Of a stretch of 42,750 nucleotides of DNA, positions 22,786 through 32,289 are shown piece after piece (the first letter of the stretch is position 1; each line of letters begins with the position of its first letter). The DNA lies in contig JAIUOK010000041.1 of NCBI GenBank assembly GCA_020161245.1, positions 1 through 42,750 on the forward strand, given 5' to 3'. Made by a program: the position numbers and the translations under genes. Source of the DNA: Actinomycetota bacterium (GTDB taxonomy: Bacteria; Actinomycetota; Actinomycetes; S36-B12; CAIYMF01). The notes under the pieces are model-generated. The model had not been told where the DNA came from, ran no database searches, and saw nothing but the letters and a program-made list of their open reading frames with translations.

Positions 22786-24323
22786 GGCCGCCTCCAGGTG
22801 CGCCCGTCGCGGGCGAGCATGTCGAACGCGGACTGCGGTCCCCATGTGCCCGACTCGTACTGCTCGGGCTGCCCTCGATCGGCCCAGTGGGCGAGGATCG
22901 GGTCGAGCACCTGCCAGCCGAGCTCCACCTCCTCGTGCCGCGGGAACAGCGGCGGATCTCCGAGCAGGACGTCGAGGATGAGCCGCTCGTAGGCCTCCGG
23001 GCTGTGCTCGGTGAAGGCGTCGCCGTACGCGAAGTCCATGTTCACGTCGCGCACCTCCATCTGCGTGCCGGGCACCTTCGAGCCGAAGCGCATGGTCACG
23101 CCTTCGTCGGGCTGCACCCGCACCACGAGCGCGTTCTGACCGAGCTCCTCGGTGTCGGTCGCGCTGAACGGCAGGTGCGGTGCACGCTTGAAGACGACGG
23201 CGAGCTCGGTGACGCGCCGACCGAGCCGCTTGCCCGTTCGCAGGTAGAACGGCACCCCGGCCCATCGGCGGGTGTCGACCTCCAGGCGCACGGCGGCGTA
23301 GGTCTCGGTCGTCGACGCGGGGGAGATGCCCTCCTCCTCCAGGAACCCGATCACGGGCTGGCCGCCCTGCCACCCGGCGGCGTACTGGCCGCGGGCCGTG
23401 CCGAGGTCGAGGTCGCGGGGGAGCGTGACGGCGGCGAGGACCTTCTCCTTCTCGAGCCGGACGTCCTTGGCCGAGAACGAGAGCGGCTCCTCCATGGCGG
23501 CGAGGGCCAGCAGCTGCAGGAGATGGTTCTGGATCACGTCGCGCGCGGCGCCGATGCCGTCGTAATAGCCGGCGCGCCCGCCGATGCCGATGTCCTCGGC
23601 CATGGTGATCTGCACGTGGTCGACGTAGTTGGCGTTCCAGATCGGCTCGAACATCGTGTTGGCGAAGCGCAGCGCCAGCAGGTTCTGGACCGTCTCCTTG
23701 CCGAGGTAGTGGTCGATCCGGAACACCGACCCGGAGGGGAACACCTCGCCGATCGTGTGGTTGAGCTCGCGGGCGCTCTCGAGGTCGTGGCCGAAGGGCT
23801 TCTCGATGACGACGCGCCGCCAAGCACCGTTCTCGGAGACCGACAGGCCGCTGCGCTTGAGCTGCTGGACCACGTCGCCGAAGAACTTCGGCGGGATCGA
23901 CAGGTAGAACGCGTGGTTGCCCTGGGTGCCGCGGACACGGTCGAGGTCGCGCACCGTCTCGACGAGGTTGTCGAACGCCTTGTCGTCGGCGAAGTCTCCG
24001 GCGACGAAGCGGATGCCCTTGCAGAGCTCCTGCCAGACCTCCTCGCGGAACTCGGTGCGTGCGTGGTCGCGCACGGAGTCGTGCACGATCTGCGCGAAGT
24101 CCTGGTCGGCCCAGTCGCGGCGCGCGAAGCCCACCAGCGCGAAGCCCGGCGGCAGCAGCCCGCGATTGGCCAGGTCGTAGACGGCCGGCATCAGCTTCTT
24201 GCGGGCCAGGTCGCCGGTGACGCCGAAGATCACCAGGCTGCAGGGCCCGGCGATCCGCGGCAGCCTCCTGTCGCGCGGATCGCGGAGGGGGTTCTCCGTC
24301 GGCGTCCAGATGCGGGTCCGCAT
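22782..24323 (-). CDS. zwf: Glucose-6-phosphate 1-dehydrogenase
   Basis: Oxidises glucose 6-phosphate to 6-phosphogluconolactone, normally with NADP. 513 residues. The dinucleotide-binding motif is FGVTGDLARKKLMPA near residue 34. The substrate site is RIDHYLGKETVQN with the catalytic His-Asp environment, and EKPFGHDLESA and VQITMAEDIGI are also conserved. The gene begins four bases after the tal stop and overlaps opcA, its partner protein. Confidence 0.98.
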   Translation of the reverse strand: MRTRIWTPTENPLRDPRDRRLPRIAGPCSLVIFGVTGDLARKKLMPAVYDLANRGLLPPGFALVGFARRDWADQDFAQIVHDSVRDHARTEFREEVWQELCKGIRFVAGDFADDKAFDNLVETVRDLDRVRGTQGNHAFYLSIPPKFFGDVVQQLKRSGLSVSENGAWRRVVIEKPFGHDLESARELNHTIGEVFPSGSVFRIDHYLGKETVQNLLALRFANTMFEPIWNANYVDHVQITMAEDIGIGGRAGYYDGIGAARDVIQNHLLQLLALAAMEEPLSFSAKDVRLEKEKVLAAVTLPRDLDLGTARGQYAAGWQGGQPVIGFLEEEGISPASTTETYAAVRLEVDTRRWAGVPFYLRTGKRLGRRVTELAVVFKRAPHLPFSATDTEELGQNALVVRVQPDEGVTMRFGSKVPGTQMEVRDVNMDFAYGDAFTEHSPEAYERLILDVLLGDPPLFPRHEEVELGWQVLDPILAHWADRGQPEQYESGTWGPQSAFDMLARDGRTWRRP

Positions 24324-24327
24324 CGGC

Positions 24328-25440
24328 TCAGCGCCCTGCCGCCGCGCGGGCGTCCGCGAGGGACTTCGTCACGGCGTCGAGGAGCTGGTTCCAGGCCTGC
24401 ACGAACTTGTCGACGCCCTCGATCTCGAGCACCTGCACGACGTCGTCGAGGTCGATGCCCGCGGCGGTCAGCGCGGCGAGGGCCTCGTGGGCCGCCGCGT
24501 AGTTCGGCACGACGGTGTCGCCGCGCACCACGCCGTGGTCGCGCACGGCGTCGAGCGTGGCCTCAGGCATGGTGTTGACGGTGTCGGCGGTGACCAGCTC
24601 GACGACGTAGCGGGTGTCGTCGTACGCCGGGTCCTTGACGCCGGTCGAGGCCCAGAGCGGACGCTGCACGTGCGCACCTGCCGCGGCCAGCGCCTTCCAG
24701 CGGTCGGAGCCGACCACCTCGGCGAACGCCTCGTGGGCGACGACGGCGTTGGCGATGGCGGCCGTGCCGCGCAGCGGCGAATCGGCGGGCAGGCGCTTGT
24801 CGACCTCGGAGTCGACCCTGCTGACGAAGAACGACGCCACCGACTCGATGGTCGACAGGTCGTGGCCGTTGCGCTGGGCCAGCTCGAGGCCGGCGAGCCA
24901 GGCGTCGAGCACGCCCTTGTAGCGATCGACGGAGAAGATCAGGGTGACGTTGACGCTGATCCCCGCGCCGAGCACCTCGGTGATCGCGGGCAGGCCCTGG
25001 ACGGTGGCCGGGATCTTCACCAGCAGGTTGGGCCGGTCGACCGCCCACGACAGCGCCTTGGCCTCGGCGACGGTCGCCTCGGTGTCGGCGGCCAGCCGGG
25101 GATCGACCTCGATGCTCACGCGGCCGTCGACCCCGCCGGTGCGGGCGTGCACCGGCGCGAGCACGTCGCAGGCCCAGCGGACGTCGAAGGTCGTCATCGA
25201 CCGCACCGCCTCGTCGAGCGAGACGCCGCGGATTGCGAGGTCGTGGACCTGCGCGGCGTACTCGTCGGCCCCGGAGACGATCGCCTTCTCGAAGATGGCC
25301 GGGTTGGTGGTGACGCCCACGACGTGCGAGCCGTCGACGAGCGCGGCGAGACCGCCGCCCGTCAGACGGCCCCGGTCGAGGTCGTCGAGCCAGATCGAGA
25401 CTCCGGCGGCGGACAGGTCGGCGAGGCGGTCGGCAGACAT
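24328..25440 (-). CDS. tal: Transaldolase
   Basis: Non-oxidative pentose phosphate enzyme that transfers a dihydroxyacetone unit. 370 residues, the long form seen in actinobacteria. The N-terminal phosphosugar segment is [12 protein letters not shown]. The Schiff-base lysine lies in NLLVKIPAT, followed by [13 protein letters not shown] and [14 protein letters not shown]. The end carries [12 protein letters not shown]. The 85-base gap to tkt contains a hairpin, so the level of tal may be set separately from tkt. Confidence 0.97.
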   Translation of the reverse strand: MSADRLADLSAAGVSIWLDDLDRGRLTGGGLAALVDGSHVVGVTTNPAIFEKAIVSGADEYAAQVHDLAIRGVSLDEAVRSMTTFDVRWACDVLAPVHARTGGVDGRVSIEVDPRLAADTEATVAEAKALSWAVDRPNLLVKIPATVQGLPAITEVLGAGISVNVTLIFSVDRYKGVLDAWLAGLELAQRNGHDLSTIESVASFFVSRVDSEVDKRLPADSPLRGTAAIANAVVAHEAFAEVVGSDRWKALAAAGAHVQRPLWASTGVKDPAYDDTRYVVELVTADTVNTMPEATLDAVRDHGVVRGDTVVPNYAAAHEALAALTAAGIDLDDVVQVLEIEGVDKFVQAWNQLLDAVTKSLADARAAAGR

Positions 25441-25468
25441 GCTCCGACCCTATGCGCCCGCAACGGCG

Positions 25469-25509
25469 AGCGCCCGTCCCTCGCCCTACGAAGGCGGAGG
25501 ACGGGCGCT
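25469..25509 (-). terminator. Hairpin between tkt and tal
   Basis: AGCGCCCGTCC (25469-25479) pairs perfectly with GGACGGGCGCT (25499-25509), an 11-bp stem. The enclosed CTCGCC and GGCGGAG can extend it. It begins 16 bases after the tkt stop and precedes tal on the same strand, so it could terminate, attenuate or stabilise the tkt message. Confidence 0.6.
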
Positions 25510-25525
25510 GCGGCCGGGAGCGGTG

Positions 25526-27637
25526 TCAGGCCGAGGCGGCCAGCGACTCGCGGGCGGCGGCGACCACGGCGTCGGAGGTGATGCCGAACTCGCGGAACAG
25601 GACCTCGGCGGCGGCGGAAGCGCCGAAGTGCTCGAGCGACACGGCCCGGCCGTAGGAGCCGAGGTACTTCCACCAGCCCTGAGCGAGACCGGCCTCGACC
25701 GAGACGCGCGCGCGCACCGAGGACGGCAGCACGGCCTCGCGGTAGTCGGCGGCCTGCTCCTCGAACCACTCGAGGCAGGGCAGCGACACGACGCGCGTCG
25801 GGACGCCGTCGGCCTCGAGGACCTGCCGCGCCGCGAGCGCGAGCTGCACCTCCGAGCCGGTAGCGAGCAGCAGCACCCGCGGGGTACCGCCGGAGGCCTC
25901 GGCCAGCACGTACCCGCCGCGCGACGCCTCGGACGCCGGCGCGAGCTCGGAGCGGTCGATCGTCGGGACGTTCTGGCGGGTGAGGATCAGGCCGGTCGGC
26001 TTGCGGCGCCTCAGGATCTCGTGCCAGACCGCGCTGGTCTCGTTGGCGTCGGCCGGCCGCACCACCGAGAGGCCCGGGATGCCGCGCAGCGCCCAGAGGT
26101 GCTCGACGGGCTGGTGGGTGGGGCCGTCCTCGCCGAGCCCGATCGAGTCGTGGGTCCACACGTAGGTGACGTCGACGCCCATCAGCGACGCCACGCGCAC
26201 GGCGCCGCGCATGTAGTCGGAGAACACCAGGAAGGTGCCGCCGAAGGGGCGCAGCAGGCCCCCGAGCGACATGCCGGTGAGGGCAGAGCCCATCGCGTGC
26301 TCGCGGATGCCGAAGTGCAGGATGCGTCCGTACGGCGACTGGCTCTTGCCGAACGGCGACGTCGGCGACACCTCGGTGCCCTCGGGGAGGAACGAGGGCG
26401 CGCCCTCGATCGTGGTGTTGTTGCTCTCGGCGAGGTCGGCGGAGCCGCCCACGAACTCCGGCAGCTGCGAGGCGATCGCCTGGATCACCTCGCCGCTGGC
26501 CTTGCGGGTCGCCATCGCCTTGCCGGCCTCGAACTCCGGCAGGGCGAAGCCCTCGGGGAGCTCGCGGGCGACGAGGCGGTCGAGGAGCGCAGCCCGCTCG
26601 GGCTGGGCGGCGCGCCAGCCGGCGTACTGCTCGTCCCACTCGGCGCGGAGCGCGGCCCCGCGCGCCTTGACCTCGCGGGCGTGCGCGAGCACGTCGTCGG
26701 CGACCTCGAAGGTCTGCTCCGGGTCGAAGCCGAGCAGCTCCTTGGTGGCGCGCACCTCGGCGTCGCCGAGGGCGGAGCCGTGGGCCTTGAAGGTGTTGCG
26801 CAGCGTCGGCGCGGGCCACCCGATGACCGTGCGCAGCCGGATGAACGACGGGCGGTCCGTCTCCGCACGGGCAGCGTCGAGCGCGGCCGCGAGGCCGGCG
26901 ACGTCGACGTCGCCGTCGGGCAGGACGTCGACGGACTGGACGTGCCAGCCGTAGGCCGCGTGGCGCGCGACGACGTCCTCGCTGAAGGCGACCGCGGTGT
27001 CGTCCTCGATCGAGATCCGGTTGTCGTCCCACACGACGTTGAGGTTGCCGAGCCGCTGCGTGCCGGCGAGCGACGAGGCCTCGGAGGTGACGCCCTCCTC
27101 GAGGTCGCCGTCGGAGGCGATGACCCAGACGCGGTGGTCGAACGGGCTGGTGCCCGCCTCGGCGCCGGGGTCGAGCAGGCCGCGCTCGTAGCGGGCGCCC
27201 ATGGCCATGCCGACCGCGGTAGCCAGGCCCTGGCCGAGCGGGCCCGTCGTGGTCTCGACGCCCGCGGTGTGGCCGTGCTCGGGGTGCCCCGGGGTCAGCG
27301 AGCCCCACGTGCGGAACGACTGGAGGTCGGACAGCTCGAGGCCGTAGCCGGACAGGAAGAGCTGGATGTAGAGCGTGAGCGACGAGTGGCCCGGCGAGAG
27401 CACGAACCGGTCGCGGCCCAGCCACGACGGGTCGGCGGGGTCGTGGCGCAGGTACCGCTGGAACAGGAGGTACGCCACCGGCGCGAGGCTCATCGCGGTG
27501 CCCGGGTGGCCGTTGCCGACCTTCTGGACGGAGTCCGCGGCCAGCACCCGGACGGTGTCGACCGCGCGGCGGTCGAGATCGGTCCAGGAGGCCGGGTCGA
27601 AGGGGGCGGGGGCGCTGTCGGAGGCGTGGCTCGTCAC
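25526..27637 (-). CDS. tkt: Transketolase
   Basis: Thiamine diphosphate enzyme moving two-carbon units between sugar phosphates. 703 residues. Motifs include [45 protein letters not shown], the cofactor site [13 protein letters not shown] and [11 protein letters not shown], and the pyrimidine-domain segment [19 protein letters not shown]. The GTG at 27637 has no good ribosome site but follows a TAGGGT -10-like hexamer by six bases, so the transcript may be leaderless. It leads the pentose phosphate gene run and diverges from ctaB. Confidence 0.98.
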   Translation of the reverse strand: MTSHASDSAPAPFDPASWTDLDRRAVDTVRVLAADSVQKVGNGHPGTAMSLAPVAYLLFQRYLRHDPADPSWLGRDRFVLSPGHSSLTLYIQLFLSGYGLELSDLQSFRTWGSLTPGHPEHGHTAGVETTTGPLGQGLATAVGMAMGARYERGLLDPGAEAGTSPFDHRVWVIASDGDLEEGVTSEASSLAGTQRLGNLNVVWDDNRISIEDDTAVAFSEDVVARHAAYGWHVQSVDVLPDGDVDVAGLAAALDAARAETDRPSFIRLRTVIGWPAPTLRNTFKAHGSALGDAEVRATKELLGFDPEQTFEVADDVLAHAREVKARGAALRAEWDEQYAGWRAAQPERAALLDRLVARELPEGFALPEFEAGKAMATRKASGEVIQAIASQLPEFVGGSADLAESNNTTIEGAPSFLPEGTEVSPTSPFGKSQSPYGRILHFGIREHAMGSALTGMSLGGLLRPFGGTFLVFSDYMRGAVRVASLMGVDVTYVWTHDSIGLGEDGPTHQPVEHLWALRGIPGLSVVRPADANETSAVWHEILRRRKPTGLILTRQNVPTIDRSELAPASEASRGGYVLAEASGGTPRVLLLATGSEVQLALAARQVLEADGVPTRVVSLPCLEWFEEQAADYREAVLPSSVRARVSVEAGLAQGWWKYLGSYGRAVSLEHFGASAAAEVLFREFGITSDAVVAAARESLAASA

Positions 27638-27643
27638 GCCTCG

Positions 27644-27649
27644 ACCCTA
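27644..27649 (-). promoter_or_regulatory. Candidate -10 of a leaderless tkt promoter
   Basis: On the minus strand TAGGGT (27649 to 27644) is followed by six bases and then the tkt GTG. A start site seven bases past the hexamer would fall on the first base of the start codon. Leaderless messages are common in actinobacteria. Confidence 0.45.
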
Positions 27650-27695
27650 CCGGCGCGGCTGCGGGCCCGTCGGGCGCCCGGGCACCCTCGGCAGG

Positions 27696-27701
27696 TAGCA
27701 T
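27696..27701 (+). promoter_or_regulatory. Candidate ctaB -10 element
   Basis: TAGCAT fits TANNNT and lies 48 bases before the ctaB start in the 112-base divergent region shared with tkt. No clear -35 is seen. Confidence 0.35.
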
Positions 27702-27749
27702 CTGGCGAGCCCGGAGCCCCGGGCGCGACCCCGAGACCGGAGGCCCTGC

Positions 27750-28712
27750 GTGACCGCCGTCGACCCCCGGCACGTCGATGCCGGCGACCAGGTCGACCCC
27801 TCGTCGGTCCGCGGCGACGCCCCCGTCGTCCGGCGCCGGCCCAAGGCGGCCGCGCTCCTCGCGCTGACCAAGCCCCGGATCATCGAGCTGCTGCTCGTCA
27901 CCACGGTGCCGACGATGATCCTGGCCTCGGGCGGGCTGCCCTCCCTGCAGCTGGTGGCGGCGACGATCTTCGGCGGCTTCCTGGCCGCGGGCGGCGCGAA
28001 CGCGCTCAACATGTACATCGACCGCGACATCGACCGGCTGATGGCGCGCACCACGCACCGGCCGCTGGTCACGGGCGAGGTCAGCCCCAACGCCGCCCTG
28101 GCCTTCGGCCTCACCCTCGCCGTGGCCTCGGTGGCCTGGTTCGCCGTCGTCACCAACGCGCTCACCGCGGCGCTCACGGCCGCGGCGATCCTTATGTACG
28201 TCGTCGGCTACACGCTGCTGCTCAAGCGGCGCACCCCGCAGAACATCGTGTGGGGCGGTGCCGCGGGCTGCATGCAGATCCTCATCGGCTGGGCCGCGGT
28301 CACCGGATCCCTGGCGTGGGCGCCGGCCGTGCTCTTCGGCGTCGTGTTCTTCTGGACGCCGCCGCACTACTGGCCGCTATCGCTGCGCTTCAAGGACGAC
28401 TACGCCGCAGCCGGCGTGCCGATGCTGCCGGTCGTGGCGCCGCTGTCGCGCGTAGCCAAGGAGATCATCGGCTACTCGTGGGCGATGGTGCTCACGTCGC
28501 TGCTGCTCGTGCCCCTCGGCGGCATGACGCCGTTCTACGCCGTGGCCGCTGTGCTCCTGGGCGGATGGTTCCTCTGGGAGGCCCACGCGCTCATGCGGCG
28601 GGTCCGGCAGGGCGCCCGCGACGTCAAGGCGATGCGGCTGTTCCACGGCTCGATCACCTACCTCGCGCTGCTGTTCCTCGCGGTCGCGATCGACGCCTTC
28701 CTGCCCTGGTGA
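27750..28712 (+). CDS. ctaB: Protoheme IX farnesyltransferase (heme O synthase)
   Basis: Membrane prenyltransferase that converts heme B to heme O, the first step to heme A. 320 residues with about eight or nine hydrophobic segments. The UbiA-type Mg-diphosphate motif is [20 protein letters not shown], with the second conserved region [20 protein letters not shown] and then [19 protein letters not shown]. The GTG start follows a GGAG-containing segment. It is divergent from tkt, as in other actinobacteria, and its product is the substrate of CtaA nearby. Confidence 0.97.
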   Translation: MTAVDPRHVDAGDQVDPSSVRGDAPVVRRRPKAAALLALTKPRIIELLLVTTVPTMILASGGLPSLQLVAATIFGGFLAAGGANALNMYIDRDIDRLMARTTHRPLVTGEVSPNAALAFGLTLAVASVAWFAVVTNALTAALTAAAILMYVVGYTLLLKRRTPQNIVWGGAAGCMQILIGWAAVTGSLAWAPAVLFGVVFFWTPPHYWPLSLRFKDDYAAAGVPMLPVVAPLSRVAKEIIGYSWAMVLTSLLLVPLGGMTPFYAVAAVLLGGWFLWEAHALMRRVRQGARDVKAMRLFHGSITYLALLFLAVAIDAFLPW

Positions 28713-28767
28713 GCCCGCAGATCGCGGCCGGCCGGCGGCCGGTCACCTCCCCGCGCGCGGCGGCGGC

Positions 28768-29637
28768 GTGACCGACGTCGTCTACGTCACGCACGAGATC
28801 GACCCGTCGGTGCACGGGTCGCACGTCGACACCGACCTCGAGCTCGTCGTCTCCGAGTTCGACCGGGTCGGCCTCGACTGGGCCGTGGCGGCCTGGGACG
28901 ACCACGGGTTCGACTGGTCCGACGCCCGGCTCGTGCTGGTGCGCAGCCCCTGGGACTACGTGCTGCGCCGGCGCGAGTTCCTCGAGTGGGCCCGCGACGT
29001 CGAGACCCTCGCCATCGTGGCCAACCCGGCGGCGGTGCTCGAGCAGAACACCGACAAGGTCTACCTGCGGACGCTCGCCTCGCACGGCGTGCGGACGGTG
29101 GCCACCGGCTGGATCCACGACGCCGACGACGCCGGCCGCGTGATCGCCCGGATGCGCCAGGACCACGGCGCCCGGGTCGTCGTGAAGCCGACCGTCTCCT
29201 CGGCGGCGCGCGGCACGATCCTCACCTCCGACCCGCTCGAGGCCGAGGCCCACGCGCGCCTCGTGCTGGCGCAGGGTTTCGGGGTGATGGTCCAGCCCTA
29301 CCTCGAGGCGGTGGAGGCGGAGGGCGAGATCAGCGTCGTCGTCATCGACGGCCGGCCCTCCCACGCGGTGCGCCGCGCACCCGCGCTGTCCGACAGCCCC
29401 GACGCAGCGTTCGGCGAGCTCGTCGAGCTGACCGACGAGCTGCACCACGCCTCGTGCGCGGTCCTGCACGCCGCCGAGGCCGAGGACCTCGTCTACGCCC
29501 GCGTCGACCTCGTCCGGGAGGCCGACGGCGCGCTGGCCCTCATGGAGCTCGAGCTCACCGAGCCCTCGCTGTTCCTCACCTTGCACGAGCCGGCCGCGCA
29601 GGCGCTGGCGGCGGCCGTCGCCTCGCGTCTGTCGTAG
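28768..29637 (+). CDS. ATP-grasp domain protein of unknown substrate
   Basis: 289 residues with ATP-grasp features. These include a central DKVYLRTLASHGV segment, an ATP-binding lysine strand VVVKPTVSSAARGT, VQPYLEAVEAEGEISVVVIDG, and a metal-binding end ARVDLVREADG then LMELELTEPSLFL. The N-terminal SPWDYVLRRREFLEW resembles the RimK/DcsG-like ATP-grasp group that joins carboxylates to amines or thiols. The substrate cannot be told from sequence. The gene follows ctaB by 55 bases and ends 6 bases from the convergent ctaA stop. A role in heme A synthesis is not indicated. Confidence 0.82.
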   Translation: MTDVVYVTHEIDPSVHGSHVDTDLELVVSEFDRVGLDWAVAAWDDHGFDWSDARLVLVRSPWDYVLRRREFLEWARDVETLAIVANPAAVLEQNTDKVYLRTLASHGVRTVATGWIHDADDAGRVIARMRQDHGARVVVKPTVSSAARGTILTSDPLEAEAHARLVLAQGFGVMVQPYLEAVEAEGEISVVVIDGRPSHAVRRAPALSDSPDAAFGELVELTDELHHASCAVLHAAEAEDLVYARVDLVREADGALALMELELTEPSLFLTLHEPAAQALAAAVASRLS

Positions 29638-29643
29638 CCCGGC

Positions 29644-30636
29644 TCAGACCGCCGCAGCCACAGCCGTCACGGCCTCGTAGCCGCGCGAGCGCGTGGAGAG
29701 CATGAGCCGCACCGTGGCCCACCACACGAGCACGCTGCCCAGCAGGTGCACGGCGACCAGCAGCCACGGCAGTCCGGTGAAGTACTGCAGGTAGCCCACC
29801 CCGCCCTGGGCCAGCATGAGCAGGAGGACGACGACGGCGGCGTGGCGGGGGCCGTCCGGCGCGGCGGTGGTGCGCATGGCCACGATGAGGCCCACGAGCA
29901 GCCCGATGGCGAGGAACACCAGGTCGGCGTGCAGCCAGGCCACGGTGGCGGGATCGAGCCCGAGGCGCGGGGTGTCGGCGTCGCCCGCGTGCGGTCCGCT
30001 CGCGGTGACGAGCACGCCCACCACGACGACCGCCGCCATGACGCCGGTGACGGCATGCACGCCGAGCCGGATCTCGCGGCGGACGAGGTCGACGACCGGC
30101 TCGTCGCCCGGATCGCCGGCCCGCTGCACGAGCACCGTGCACAGCAGCACGATGACCATCGACACGAGGAAGTGGGCGCCGACCACCAGCGGGCTCAGAC
30201 CCGTGAGGACGGTGATGCCGCCGAGCACGGCCTGCGCCACGGTGCCGAGGATCGGCACCAGCGCGAGCCGCGTGAGCACGGGACGGCGGGGCAGCCCGGC
30301 GCTGCGGCGGCGCCGCGCGTCGACGAGCGCCGCCACCACGGCCGCGATGGCCAGCAGCCCGAGCACGAAGGTCAGTGTGCGGTTGCCGAACTCGATGAAC
30401 TTGTGGAAGCCCTCGACCTGCCCGGCGACCGGGACGAACGAGCCCTCGGTGCACTGCGGCCAGGTGGGGCACCCCAGGCCGGAGCCGGTGAGGCGGACGA
30501 TGCCGCCGGTGAGGATGATCGCGCCCTGGGCGACCAGGTTGGCGACGTAGATGCCCCGCACCCACCGCGGTGCCCGTCCGTCGCGGGCGGGCGATCCGGC
30601 GTCGGGGCCGGCGGCCGGGGGAGTCAGCGTCGTCAC
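29644..30636 (-). CDS. ctaA: Heme A synthase (CtaA/COX15 family)
   Basis: Membrane enzyme that oxidises the heme O methyl group to make heme A for cytochrome aa3 oxidase. 330 residues, about eight transmembrane helices. The N-terminal half carries GGIVRLTGSGLGCPTWPQC with the loop cysteine pair and FHKFIEFGNRTLTF with a heme-ligand His. The second half repeats the pattern in VAWLHADLVFL and LVAVHLLGS. GTG start at 30636. It is convergent with the ATP-grasp gene and completes the pathway begun by ctaB. Confidence 0.96.
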   Translation of the reverse strand: MTTLTPPAAGPDAGSPARDGRAPRWVRGIYVANLVAQGAIILTGGIVRLTGSGLGCPTWPQCTEGSFVPVAGQVEGFHKFIEFGNRTLTFVLGLLAIAAVVAALVDARRRRSAGLPRRPVLTRLALVPILGTVAQAVLGGITVLTGLSPLVVGAHFLVSMVIVLLCTVLVQRAGDPGDEPVVDLVRREIRLGVHAVTGVMAAVVVVGVLVTASGPHAGDADTPRLGLDPATVAWLHADLVFLAIGLLVGLIVAMRTTAAPDGPRHAAVVVLLLMLAQGGVGYLQYFTGLPWLLVAVHLLGSVLVWWATVRLMLSTRSRGYEAVTAVAAAV

Positions 30637-30684
30637 GGGACCGAGGGTAGTTGCGCGTCTCCGCGGCCGCCCTGCCGGTGGGGC

Positions 30685-30755
30685 TCCGCGCGGCCCACCT
30701 CACACCGGCGCCGTGCGGCGACGGGGCCGGGGCTGCGGCGAGGGGGCCGCGCGGA
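30685..30755 (-). terminator. Long-range inverted repeat after the anti-sigma gene
   Basis: TCCGCGCGGCCC (30685-30696) is the exact reverse complement of GGGCCGCGCGGA (30744-30755), a 12-bp stem around 47 GC-rich bases that can fold further. It lies directly past the anti-sigma stop, so it probably ends the sigma/anti-sigma transcript before ctaA. Confidence 0.5.
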
Positions 30756-30761
30756 CGCCGA

Positions 30762-31511
30762 TCAGGCGGGCAGCTGCCCGCGCACCACCGAGTTGTGGCT
30801 GTGGTTGGGATCGCCGTCGTCGGGCTCGAGCGAGACGTCGACGATGGGGAAGTCGTTCATGGAGACGCCGGGAGGCATCGTGAAGACACCCTTGTCGGTG
30901 TCGTCGAGCACACCGAGGGCGATGAGCTTCTTGGCGTCCTTGTCGAGCAGCCAGACCTCGTAGAAGCCGTTCTCGTCCTTGGTCAGGCCGCTCACGTCGA
31001 CGACGACCTGCGGACCGGTCGGGCCCTGCACGACGTCGACGCTGCCGGTGGCGGTGCTGCCCTCGAGCGGGTCGAGCGCGGCGCTGGCGATCACGGTGGG
31101 GGTGCCGGTGCTCGGCGTGCCGTCGTCGTTCATCGCCGCGAAGGTCGCGCCGCCGCCCACGAGGACGCCGACGCACGCCGCGGCGAGCAGCGGCAGCCAG
31201 CCGGTGCGCCGCCGCCGGCGCGCGTCGAGGTCGACCACGGTGCCGCTGGAGGAGGCGCCGGGTGCGGTCGCGACGAGCTCGCGCTGGATCCCGGCCCAGA
31301 CCTCGGGCGGCGGAGCCACGAGGTGGTCGGGGCCGATCGACCGCGCGGTGCGGGCGACAGCCGACAGCTCGTCCAGCTCGGACGAGCACTGACCGCACGT
31401 CGCGAGGTGGCGCTCGGCCGCGGCCGACTCCTCGGGCGTGCCGGGGCGCTCGCCCAGGGCCATCAGGGCGATCACCTCCCCGTCGAGGTGCACGCCGTCA
31501 CGCGGAGACAC
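30762..31511 (-). CDS. RskA-like anti-sigma factor
   Basis: 249-residue single-pass membrane protein. The cytoplasmic N-terminus holds a zinc-type anti-sigma domain ([14 protein letters not shown], then HLATCGQC giving His-x3-Cys-x2-Cys). A basic stretch and one membrane helix ([20 protein letters not shown]) follow. The outer domain has [20 protein letters not shown], typical of RskA/anti-sigma K. It overlaps the sigma gene by 14 bases if the GTG at 31511 is used; a second in-frame GTG at 31493 would start just before the zinc-domain His and remove the overlap. It should hold the neighbouring sigma factor inactive until proteolysis or redox change (family knowledge). Confidence 0.9.
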   Translation of the reverse strand: MSPRDGVHLDGEVIALMALGERPGTPEESAAAERHLATCGQCSSELDELSAVARTARSIGPDHLVAPPPEVWAGIQRELVATAPGASSSGTVVDLDARRRRRTGWLPLLAAACVGVLVGGGATFAAMNDDGTPSTGTPTVIASAALDPLEGSTATGSVDVVQGPTGPQVVVDVSGLTKDENGFYEVWLLDKDAKKLIALGVLDDTDKGVFTMPPGVSMNDFPIVDVSLEPDDGDPNHSHNSVVRGQLPA

Positions 31512-32151
31512 CGTCGACCTCCAACCGGGTGCGCAGCCGGTCCAGCGACCGGCGGATGTGGCTCTTGACCGTGCCGAGCGGGAGGCCCAGCACGCTCGCG
31601 ATCTGGTTGTGCGTCAGATCCTGGAAGAACGCGAGCTCCATGATCTTGCGCTGCGGCTCGCCGAGTCGAGCCAGCTCGTCGGCCAGCAGGACGCGGTCGG
31701 CGACCGCGGACTCCGGGCCGTCGGCGGGGCGATGGCCCGAGACCGACCCCACCGCCTCGACGTCCCGGCGCTCCCGGGACCGCTGCTCCCAGCGGTCCGC
31801 GATCCGGCGGCGGGTGATGGTCACCAGCCATCCCGGCAGCGTCCCGCGGGACGGGTCGAAGCCGGCCTGCCCCCGCCAGGCCGCCACGAACACCTGCTGC
31901 GTGATGTCGGCGGCGTCCTCGGCGTCGCCCGTCGAGCGCAGGGCGAGCGTGTGGACGAGCGTCGACCATCGCCGGTAGGCCTCCGGAAGAGCGTCCGGAT
32001 CGCCTGCGGCGAACCGGCGTCCGAGCTCGGCGACGTCGTCGTCGGGCTCGGACGCGCGGCGCGCGGACGGCAGCACCACGGTCGGCTCCTCGTCGAGGGC
32101 GGCCAGTCCCACGGATGGGGTCACGGTCCGGTCCTCCGGCAATGAGGTCAT
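31498..32151 (-). CDS. ECF RNA polymerase sigma factor (SigK-like)
   Basis: 217 residues from the ATG at 32151, with AGGAGA about a dozen bases upstream; the frame extends further but lacks a better start. Region 2 shows [40 protein letters not shown] and [12 protein letters not shown]. Region 4 is [20 protein letters not shown] with [19 protein letters not shown]. The pairing with an RskA-type anti-sigma immediately downstream matches the SigK-like ECF group. The regulon is unknown; the neighbours are heme A, an exporter and SUF genes. Confidence 0.93.
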   Translation of the reverse strand: MTSLPEDRTVTPSVGLAALDEEPTVVLPSARRASEPDDDVAELGRRFAAGDPDALPEAYRRWSTLVHTLALRSTGDAEDAADITQQVFVAAWRGQAGFDPSRGTLPGWLVTITRRRIADRWEQRSRERRDVEAVGSVSGHRPADGPESAVADRVLLADELARLGEPQRKIMELAFFQDLTHNQIASVLGLPLGTVKSHIRRSLDRLRTRLEVDGVSA

Positions 32152-32289
32152 GCGGGCAGGGTCTCCTGGCTCGGAGGGGCCCGCATCTCGGAGCCCTCCC
32201 GGGCCGTCGACCGTTACTTCCGCCGCGACCACGGATCTGGATGCACCCCGTCGCAGCCGGTGACGCGCGCCACGTCGGCCCCCGCGGGG

